Origin: Spongospora subterranea
Lineage: Eukaryota; Endomyxa; Phytomyxea; Plasmodiophorida; Plasmodiophoridae
Length of the DNA: 20,584 nucleotides
Direction: 5' to 3'
NCBI GenBank assembly: GCA_900404475.1
Contig: OUQQ01000350.1
Span: 1-20,584, forward strand
Both the position numbers and the translations under genes were made by a program. This document shows positions 1-7,561 of the stretch, one piece after another (position 1 is the first letter of the stretch; every line of letters begins with the position of its first letter). Under the pieces are notes generated by a model. That model had not been told where the DNA came from. It worked only from the letters and a program-made list of their open reading frames with translations, and made no database searches.

Positions 1-50
1 CCGGACCGGGCCGGGTTGGGTCAGGGTTGACCCGGGTCACCGGGGCCCGG
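1..50. repeat. GC-rich palindromic stretch
   Basis: The stretch is almost all G and C with nested inverted repeats: TGACCCGGGTCA at 28-39 is a perfect 12-bp palindrome, and GGGTCA (18-23) pairs with TGACCC (28-33) across a 4-base loop. It lies directly before the minisatellite. No gene is visible, and a role is unknown; it could be a regulatory palindrome or a chance product of GC-rich sequence. Confidence 0.5.
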
Positions 51-62
51 TGCTCACCTCTG

Positions 63-293
63 GCAGATACATTGCGCCACTGGAGTGCAGATACATTGCG
101 CCACTGGTGTGCAGATACATTGCGCCACTGGTGTGCAGATACATTGCGCCACTAGTGTGCAGATATATTGCGCCACTGGTGTGCAGATACATTGCGCCAC
201 TGGTGTGCACATTGCGCCACTGGTGTGCACATTGCGCCACTGGTGTGCAGATACATTGCGCTACTGATGTGCAGATACATTGCGCCACTGTCG
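63..293. repeat. 24-bp minisatellite, about 10 copies, upstream of ETFA
   Basis: Ten copies of a unit with core ATTGCGCCACTG start at 71, 95, 119, 143, 167, 191, 211, 231, 255 and 279. The spacing is 24 bp except for two adjacent 20-bp units (at 211 and 231), which both lack the same GATA tetranucleotide, so one probably copied the other. The units differ by only a few substitutions, which indicates recent or homogenised expansion. The array ends about 105 bp before the ETFA start codon. Open frames through it in several phases are a consequence of the 24-bp period and are not taken as genes. The unit ends run directly into the next unit with no unique spacers, so it is not a CRISPR. Confidence 0.95.
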
Positions 294-397
294 TCCAGTC
301 AACTCGCGCAACCTAAGTGTAAAATAACATCATCACTTTATGATCCTGTATGTGATCCCGCCCCAATACAGATCCGCTTCCATTTTCAACAGCGTCA

Positions 398-1800
398 ATG
401 CTGTCGATATTGCGGCAGTGCAGGGGGTTTTCGTCGCTGGTGATCTCTGAACATGTCGGCGGGTCCCTGTCGTCTTCGACCCTATCTGCCATTTCGGCAG
501 CGAAAACAATCGGCGCTACTCCTATCCATGTTCTTGTAGCTGGATCGCCAGATCAGACAGGAGGTACAACCTAGAAATGAGTCTAATTCTTTCCCATCGG
601 TTTTCAAATTGACTAAACTCTTATTTTCGGATACCCTGGCTTTTTCAACTATCTTATTACTTGTTTGTTTGATTGAATAGCGGTTAGTGAATCGGTGTCA
701 TCTCTTGATGGAGTTGATTGCGTTTTGGTGGCGTCCCATGAAGCATATTCTCATCAGTTGGCCGAAAATTTGACTCAACTGATTTGCGGTATTCAAGAAA
801 AAAATAAGTAATATTCTTTGCTCATAGCATGTTTTAAGGGCTCCCGCCTCTAATGCCCTTTGATGGGGTTTTAACACACCTAATAATACGTTCAGGTATA
901 CACACATTGTCGCTCCAGGCACCACATTTGGCAAGGATGTAACCCCTAGATTGGCAGCAACAATGGACGTTGCCGCCATATCCGACGTTGTAAGGCGCTC
1001 TGTTGTGATAATAGCCGCGCTAAGCCATTGACTTTGGTCTCAGATCTCTATTGAGTCTCAAGACACGTTTTCCCGTCCGGTTTACGCTGGAAACGCTATT
1101 TCCACTGTGACATCCAGCGATTCGGTGAAAATCTTAACTGTTAGGCCGACTGCTTTCCCTGCTGTGGGAGCATTTTCATCGCGTGCGAAAATCGAAAATG
1201 CCGAATTGCCGAGTAGTCCGGAAACTGGTATGGTGTCTTAGCAATCCCTACATTTCAATGGTGGAAAATTTATAGAAATCAGGAATGACAAATTGGATTA
1301 AGGAGGAAATTTCCAAATCTGACCGTCCAGAGCTCGCTTCTGCCAAGATTGTTGTTGCAGGCGGCCGAGCCTTCAAGTCAAAGGAAAACTTCGATATGCT
1401 TTATAGTAGTATTATATCTCCCTTCTATTCTCTTTTTGATAATCTCCTCGTGCAGAACTGGCTGATCTTCTCCAAGCAGCCGTAGGCGCTTCACGTGCCG
1501 CTGTAGATGCTGGATACTGCCAAAATGACCTTCAAGTTGGTCAGACCGGGAAGGCATGCTCAGTGTCCCTTGTTCAGCGAAATATTTGCTAATGCATTGG
1601 ATCAGGTGGTCGCTCCGGAACTTTACATCGCTTTCGGAATTTCAGGCGCTATTCAGCATGTGGCCGGAATGAAGGACAGCAAAGTTATTGTGGCTATCAA
1701 TAAGGATAAAGACGCGCCAATATTTCAGATCGCCGACTTTGGTCTAGTTGGTGATCTTTTCAAGATCATTCCAGAAATGGAAGCGGCGTTATTAAAATGA
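398..1800 (+). CDS. ETFA: Electron transfer flavoprotein alpha subunit, mitochondrial
   Basis: With ETF-beta this subunit binds FAD, takes electrons from acyl-CoA and other matrix dehydrogenases and passes them to ETF-ubiquinone oxidoreductase. Seven exons: 398-563, 681-807, 896-989, 1044-1227, 1283-1405, 1456-1553, 1606-1800. They join without a frame break into 328 residues, close to the usual length. The first residues [13 protein letters not shown] look like a mitochondrial targeting peptide and lead directly into LVISEH, the family's usual start. Further matches are [45 protein letters not shown] (FAD site), [16 protein letters not shown] and [16 protein letters not shown], then a C-terminal PEMEAALLK. 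Introns are 50-117 bp; the sixth begins with GC instead of GT. No residue needed for FAD binding is obviously lost. The neighbours do not belong to the ETF pathway. Identity is certain; exon ends are inferred. Confidence 0.96.
1554..1605 (+). other. Probable GC-AG intron in ETFA
   Basis: The conserved peptide ...GQTGK|VVAPELY... is interrupted by 52 bp that start AAG|GCATGC and end GGATCAG|GTG. A branch-like TGCTAATGC lies about 15 bases before the acceptor. No GT donor in this interval restores the family sequence, so a GC-AG intron is the simplest reading. A sequencing error T to C at the donor is the alternative. Confidence 0.8.
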
Positions 1801-3519
1801 GATCAACCCAATGCTTACTTACATAACCAATTGTTTTAGCGTTGTTTCCAAAGTGTAATATATAACCATGAGATTTGAACTGTTTACGATCGAAGTATGG
1901 AGTCGTCACGGATACGAAATTGAGGAGTGATTGCCATTAAAGACAATTATTCGCCTTCAGAAGCATTTTTAGACATTTCCGAAGCCGGAGCTAACCTGTT
2001 GATACCTGGACGGCGTTGCCGAAGGTGGACACCACTGCGTCTTGGGGCTGTTCTGCGCTTGTCGCGAGCGTCGCAGGACATGAAATCGAGGCCTGATCAA
2101 AGCGAGCTTGAAACGCGTTCATTCACGTATTTGAGGTGGAAGAATATAGCAGTAAACCCACACTCAAATACGTCTACCTAGGAAGGCGGCGTCAAATGTT
2201 GAGCGATGGTTGGGATTACGTTTTTCGAATCTTCGGTATGTAAGTCTGGTATTTACATGCAAATGGAGTGTCCCGTTCCCGTCAAGACGTGGTCAAACGA
2301 ATGAACAATCTGCAAGGACGTGGGGGAGTTCTTCTCTGTTCGGTCCGGTCGTGCAGATCCAGCCACCACGGCGACAGGAATGTGGACCCCATCTGATGCC
2401 GTTCGGCAATTGACAACAACAAACGAGAACCAATTGATATTGCTTTTACATCCGACGGTACTTCAGCTCTAGGAAGTTTGATCATCTCTGCTAAAAAGAC
2501 CAAATTGCGACCGTTATCCTATTATAAGCAAACAATGACTCTGTTTCTGGTCAAACCAAAATTCTCTGCTGCGTTTTCTGTTGTTGGGATTGCGATACAG
2601 CGATGGTGATCGTCATCGACGACCATTCAACTGGTTTCAATAACCTATTCCTGAACCTCTCCCGTTCTCTCTCCATGCCAGGCGCTGAACACGCTGTTCG
2701 AGGATCAAGGCCAGCCTGGGGACTTGGGCAAGGATGCCATTGTCTATCGGGTTGATGGCGGAATAGGCCAATAATGGGCAACGCGTCAATTCCGGTTTCA
2801 AAAGGAGGAGTGGACGGCAGTGTTAGCTTTGAATGTCCATTGTTGGTTTGAATCAAAGATCAGACCAAGAGTCGGGCCAACCTGGTGTCGGCGAAATAGA
2901 GCGTTGTCACCAACGATAATTGACCAGCGTGTGCCGTATCAGTTGAAGAAACAACATACTAGTTCGTTGTGTCGGCTCAGCGACAGCTCTGCGTTTGGGT
3001 GTGGTATCGCTGTTCCGCCAACTCAATGCCCGTCTATTTTTTGACAAAAGTGCAGCAACTAGAGGTGGAGCGCGTGCTTCGTCTACTCGCGCTCGTTATT
3101 CCCCAGACGCCATCGCCGGCGATTGCAATTCTCTTGCCGTCCAACCGCACCCAGAGCTGTTTTTTGAGCCGACTAACAAACTCTATTGTTTCTCCAACTG
3201 ATACCCGGGTGTCGATCGGCATCCGAACGCGCACCAGCTTGATGAAGTGAACTGGAACCTTTAATGGCCTCACACTAGTGATAAAACAAGTCGAAGATGC
3301 TTGTGTTGACCTAGCGAACGCCGCTTCAAGATCAGTAGTCACTTCGAATCATTCCGACATTCAACACATTCTTTGATTTCCCGAGCAGGTTTTCGCTTCG
3401 TATTTCACTGAACAGCGTGTTCCACAGGGCCTTATGTGGCGCCTCGCCTTTCCGGTCTTCCTTCGAATTTCGATGGTGATGTAATTCTTTCGAGGTTCGG
3501 TTGGGTCATCTTGCTGGGC
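1801..3519 (+). other. Unresolved coding-like region; at least one intron-containing gene likely on + strand
   Basis: I could not assign a product here. The clearest coding sign is an open frame at about 2136-2235 (starts VEEYSSKPTLKYVYLG, ends DGWDYVFRIF) followed by an excellent donor GTATGTAAG, a 51-bp intron (2236-2286) of the size usual in this window, and continuation as VVKRMNNLQGRGGVLL. Upstream, a + frame around 1927-2030 (AIKDNYSPSEAFLDISEAG) may be an earlier exon. At 2627-2673 there is a good-looking intron (GTTTCAATAACC ... pyrimidine tract ... TGCCAG). At 3034-3342 both strands are open: the - strand reads ETIEFVSRLKKQLWVRLDGK, the + strand also lacks stops. The region probably holds one or two genes, but no family was recognised. 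Confidence 0.4.
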
Positions 3520-4835
3520 ATGTCGCCACCCGGACTTCAGCCAGCGCCCAGCGGAATAGCACGGCCAACACCACCACGGGAGATCGCCATGGGTTTGCGC
3601 ATCGACCTGGTCGGGGTGCTGGCCGGCCATACGCACTGGGTTCACACGGTCGACTGGTCCAACGCTCGTGAGCCTGATGTTCTGGTCTCGGGCTCGTTCG
3701 ATAGGACCTGCCGGCTATGGCGCGTTGACCCAGATCTGATGACGGATTCCACCGATGCGATTCACGATCAGCTTGGTAAATGTTCAGGCACTCAATCGAG
3801 CATTGCGCAAACGGTACCGCTCACGACAGCATTGCAATTTCTGCAGATCCAGTAACTGTTCCGGAAATACAACCGCTATCGGGTAAAACTGAGGCTCCTC
3901 AGTTTAACCTCACTGGAAATATCAAATTGATGATTTATTGGGTAGTCCATCTGCACGGATGTCGTGTGAGATCGTGCGCCATGGCGAACGCCGCCCATCG
4001 TTTCGCCAGCACGTCCGCTGCCGATCTGCACATTTGGGACATGGCTGGCGCTGCGTCTACACCACTCTCATCCTGCTCCATCCTCAAAGAAGGCGAGCTA
4101 GAGACATGTGTCTGGCTTAACAATAATGAAATCGCAGCTGCCGGCTCTAAGGTCTGTGGGTTTTCACGTTTTCTATAGCTGCAAGAAAATGTGTTTCGAC
4201 TCACAGAAAGTGTGTCCCGCCAGGATCATACGATCGGCATCCTCGATGGACGAATCGGGCGGGTGATCAGCAGATTAGAAGGGCACAATGCCACAGTGAA
4301 CTGGGTCACCTGCAACGGGGAACGATTGATGGCGTCGGGGTCCAAGGACGGGTCGGTTGTGATATGGGATATGAGGGCCGGCGGTCTCTGCCAGCCGGTT
4401 CACCGGATCGCGTGCTCCAAGGCTGGCGTTCGATTGTGCAAGTTCTCGACCCCCGACGTGATCGGAATCGGGAGCTATGATCGGACCTGGAGAAACTACA
4501 GTATTTCATCAAGTAGTTATTGATATCAATGACCTTGGACATGTGGAGTTGAGTGTTCGATAGGGTCATTTGTCGGCACAGAATGGAAGCACAATGGATG
4601 GATTTTCGGGGCGGCAATATCCGACAGGCTAGGGATTATCGCCACCGGGGCTGGAAATCCCGATTACTCTATTCACGTTTGGGATCGGGACACCGACGAT
4701 TACCTGGCGACATTACCAGGCAACCAGGATCACGCGCCGTGTCTGGCCTTTGCGCCATCCGCCCATAACCTACTTGTCAACGGATCCAAAGACAACCAGC
4801 TTGTTATCCGCCGCATCTCAAGAGCCATATCATAA
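3520..4835 (+). CDS. WD40-repeat protein, seven-blade propeller
   Basis: Exons 3520-3775, 3847-4151, 4224-4512 and 4582-4835 join in frame to 367 residues. Seven WD-type repeats can be seen, enough for one closed beta-propeller: LAGHTHWVHTVDWS...FDRTCRLWRV, VRSCAMANAAH...DLHIWDM, ETCVWLNNNEIAAAGSKDHT, LEGHNATVNWV...GSVVIWDM, RLCKFSTPDVIGIGSYDR, HNGWIFGAAIS...SIHVWDRD and APCLAFAPSAHNLLVNGSKD. WD propellers are protein-binding scaffolds; which complex this one serves cannot be told. The start is uncertain: ATG at 3520 adds a Pro-rich lead (MSPPGLQPAPSGIARP), while in-frame ATG at 3589 begins just before the first blade. A second in-frame donor 12 bp upstream (GT at 4501) would remove four residues. 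Introns are 69-72 bp. The 3' end is followed by unresolved DNA. Confidence 0.85.
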
Positions 4836-5747
4836 TGTATATCAGCGCCCCTTCGTTCCGGCAGATCTGGCTGTCACTCTCTCCTACTGTCTCGTCATGT
4901 GATATTAATCGATCGCTTATCGTAGTTGTCGTCGATCGTGGCGTAGGTTCGTTACCCATTCGTTAGAGCTCAGCTAACGTGTGAGCTGAGCAACATGTAA
5001 TAAGGAGAAATCAGCCGATTGGCCCTGTCGCACCGGTTAGCTGTGGTGCCAACCTGAGCTGGGTCAAAAGTGCTGGAGATTGTCCTCATTGAATGTTTAT
5101 CGCCTCAAATAATCTTGACTACAGGTTCAAATCAGAGCTGATAAAATCAACTCCTCTGGGTGGACCAATATCGTGATGCTGATGAGGATCCCATGGACAG
5201 GCTTTCAAAGGCGCTTTATCGCCGGTTTCGATTCCACCAGTTCATGCCACTGTTCGTCGAAACGCCCAGGCGCTGAACCACAGACAATGACACCTGCCAT
5301 TTGCAGGCCATGTAATTTGCTCTGAGCAGTGAAAATTAGACGACGGGTTTGAGGTTAGAACTGAGCAGATAATAACAAGCGATGTGTGTCAGAACATGAG
5401 AATTGCCGCTCTCAAATTAATTTATTGACTGTTGCCCCATCAGGACCACAAATGTGGTGGTCCCCCCCAGAAGACTCGACCTTGTCAGCTTCGGATTCGA
5501 ACCTGGCGCCAGAAAAATCAATCAGAACCGTCTCTCCAGCCCCTCGACCAGTGCAGGTCTTTGGGGTTCAATGGAGCACCGGATTGAAAAACAGGGCAAC
5601 TTTCACATGTGCCATATCGACTGGTAGCGATATAGATTATGACGAAAGACAAAGAAGCGTTGATTTCGAAGTTATAAAGTCCGTACGAGTAGCAATAATG
5701 ATCAACAGTACGCTAAGATCGTCTCTATCTGACATGCCACAATGTGA
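4836..5747. other. Unresolved intergenic region with competing short open frames
   Basis: No family was recognised. Around 5180-5340 three frames are open: + VDQYRDADEDPMDRLSKALY, another + frame, and - LQMAGVIVCGSAPGRFDEQW ending KPAIKRL and a stop. At 5386-5757 a 123-codon + frame runs into the tRNA. A possible - strand small gene could be spliced from 5598 down to about 5189 (exon with GETVLIDFSGARF joined to SKLHGLQMAG), but start and donors are weak. A perfect hairpin, GCTCAGCT (4968-4975) with AGCTGAGC (4984-4991), lies near the WD gene's 3' side. I do not call a gene. Confidence 0.4.
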
Positions 5748-5819
5748 GCCTCTATAGCACAGTGGTAGTGCATTCGCCTTGTAAGCGAAAGGTCGCAGAT
5801 TCGATCCCTGCTGGAGGCA
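5748..5819 (+). tRNA. tRNA-Thr (anticodon TGT)
   Basis: A 72-nt cloverleaf: acceptor GCCTCTA with TGGAGGC (one G-U pair), D arm GCAC-AGTGGTA-GTGC, anticodon arm TTCGC-CTTGTAA-GCGAA with TGT at positions 34-36, 5-base variable loop, T arm GCAGA-TTCGATC-CCTGC, discriminator A. No intron and no encoded CCA. A box (TAGCACAGTGGTAG) and B box (GATTCGATCC) are present, and a T6 run about 15 bases downstream fits RNA polymerase III termination. One oddity: the normally invariant G53-C61 pair is A-C here. Confidence 0.9.
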
Positions 5820-5833
5820 AATCCTCCGCTTTG

Positions 5834-5839
5834 TTTTTT
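5834..5839 (+). terminator. Pol III T-run terminator of the tRNA
   Basis: Six T residues (GTTTTTTC) lie 15 bases past the tRNA 3' end, the usual signal for RNA polymerase III release. Confidence 0.6.
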
Positions 5840-5989
5840 CTATCTCAATCGCCGAGTCCGTTACGGGTAAATCCCTTAATCCTGAACATGATCCACTCAA
5901 CAGAATAAAGCGGAGCCCACACAACCGCAGCAATGAAACCCCATGAGAACATCATCATCAGCTGTGCACTACAGTTTTTTTTATTTAGG

Positions 5990-6648
5990 TTAATGTTGTG
6001 GTCTGACAAACACTTTTCTCCAAATCGCGTCGAGCGCCGACAATGGGCACCGGGCGTCTGCGGGGTTGGCGACGTCGTCGATTTGGTCGTTAGGCGCAGA
6101 AGATCGCTCCCATGGGGATGCCAGCTCCGATAGAGGTGCTGGTCTCTGAGCGGGTACCACTTTGGGGATGATAATCTCCTGGCTTGCTGGCAATGTGTTT
6201 TTCGATAGGGGCAGATCTGCGCAAATGGCCTCTACCGCCTCGGTCGAGGCGCTGTCCTCATTGACAGATCCGCCCGCTATCTGGTGCATCGTCGACGTCG
6301 GTAAGCATTTTCCTGACTCTAGTTTGTCGTAGTCGTCGAGCTGGACGACTTCGCAGGTGCCAGCAAATGTCCTGAAGCGATTCCAGGTTCCCTCCAGATC
6401 ATGGCTCGCAAACTGTGTCCACTTATTGTTGCTCTTTACCAAAATCGCGACTTCTGAATCGCATAACACAGCTAGCTCGATCGACTTTTTCAGCAGTCCG
6501 ATCTGAAATTGAAAAAAAAAACCACGTTATGGAAATTATCAGTGGAGAGCGGGTAAATCCAGACACCGACCTTGCGTTTTCGAAACGCCGCCGATCTCTT
6601 TTTTCCTTGTGGAATCGTGACGAGAACCGTTTTACTTCGTCCGCCCAT
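5990..6648 (-). CDS. MADS-box transcription factor
   Basis: A DNA-binding regulator expected to act in the nucleus as a dimer on CArG-like sites. Exon 1 is 6648-6571 and exon 2 is 6502-5990, joined over a 68-bp intron (donor GTCGGT) to give 196 residues. The MADS box spans residues 1 to about 60: MGGRSKTVLVTIPQGKKRSA, AFRKRKIGLLKKSIELAVLC, then DSEVAILVKSNNKWTQFASH. The KRKxGLLKK and LCDxEVAxLV core is kept, but the N-terminal basic region is divergent (TVLVTI for the usual KIEITRI), so MEF2- or SRF-type cannot be decided. After the box there is no recognisable K domain; the rest is acidic and Ser/Pro-rich (residues ~80-196). ATG at 6648 is the first in-frame start and puts the box at the extreme N-terminus, as in MEF2. 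A further 3' intron cannot be excluded. Confidence 0.88.
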
Positions 6649-7021
6649 ACAGGGCCCCCAACTTAGTCGGTAATCGCTGCAGTCTGGGTTTTAGCGACAG
6701 GCAAAATGATGCGACGTATGGGTTTCCGGGCTTGATGCGTACAGAGCTGTTGCCAAGTTCTGCAACGAAATGTCCGCTACGGACTATGGCCAGTGTACTG
6801 TCAGTGTTGCCTGTTGACGGTAACTCTTCACCAGATTATTGGAACATGGCGCCAAATGCGTTTTGTTGAGACTCGTCTTGCAACGTTTTTTTTTGAATGT
6901 TTTGCCAGTTCGGAGTCGCGCTCAACAATACTGCTCGGTTTCGGTTGATTAGTCTTTCTATATGCAGTGTGCGTTTAGACATGCACATGTTTGTCTATTC
7001 TGCAGTCGATGGCTGCTGCGT
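6649..7021. other. Intergenic, upstream of MADS-box gene
   Basis: This 373-bp stretch separates the stop of the small - strand gene from the MADS start. A - strand frame of about 40 codons (SATPNWQNIQKKTLQ) is open but has no start or splice support. An 8-T/A run occurs near 6887-6895. Nothing else was recognised; it should hold the MADS promoter. Confidence 0.5.
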
Positions 7022-7435
7022 TTATTTGCATTTCAAGGCCATCGAGTGAACCAACTGCTGAATGTGGTTTTGCAATCGGGAAAGTACCCACACCGGTGAA
7101 GATTTGATCTTTTACACAGTGGTTTCAAAGAAAGTTGACAACGACGCATACCTTGGCAATCAGTAAAACATGATCTTCGTCTACAGTATTATCAAGTTTT
7201 TCCAGCTCCTTTTGAACAAAACCGGAGAAATTGCACTGTCGCCAAATCGGTTTCTCACACACGTAGACCGATGCCCTTGTTTGGACATAAGTCTGCATAT
7301 CACGCAATCTGGGTAAGCAGTCTGCTGCTGTGCGAGCCCATCTTTGGCAGCACATGGATTCATTTCAGCACACGTGATTTCACCGCCACACGTACCCAAG
7401 GTTCCTAGCGAATCGAGCAAGGTTGATCGCGCCAT
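7022..7435 (-). CDS. Small protein of unknown function, 81 residues
   Basis: Three exons, 7435-7396, 7321-7152 and 7057-7022, join in frame over introns of 74 bp (donor GTACGT) and 94 bp (donor GTATGC). The product begins MARSTLLDSLGTLDCLPRL, has a middle part with YVQTRASVYVCEKPIWRQC and FVQKELEKLDNTVDEDH, and ends KQLVHSMALKCK. No signal peptide or membrane helix is apparent; four cysteines are present. I do not recognise the family. The first acceptor is a run of CAG triplets, so in-frame variants with one extra residue are possible. Its start faces the glucokinase start across only 126 bp, which suggests a shared divergent promoter. Support is from splice signals, frame continuity and a complete start-to-stop structure; no homology was available. 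Confidence 0.55.
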
Positions 7436-7561
7436 CGCACGGATGGCACTTGCCACCAGTCATCCAATGTCCCTAATCACCACCTCTCTGTATTCATCAA
7501 ACGCTACACCGTTGGCGGTGCCTCTGTCCCACTTGTAGATTGTGCGAGCCTCTTCAGTTGT
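7436..7561. promoter_or_regulatory. Compact divergent intergenic region
   Basis: Only 126 bp separate the start codons of the small - strand gene and the glucokinase gene, so both promoters must overlap here or extend into the genes. No clear TATA box was seen. Confidence 0.45.

Noticed and set aside
63..293. CRISPR-like array
   Set aside because: Units follow each other directly with no unique spacers, and the genome is eukaryotic.
50..443. Several open frames through the 24-bp repeat (Cys/His-rich peptides)
   Set aside because: A 24-bp period keeps all frames open without stops; the frames shift at the two 20-bp units and have no splice or homology support. The region is upstream of ETFA.
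5637..5933. - strand 98-codon frame
   Set aside because: It runs through the antisense of the tRNA-Thr gene.
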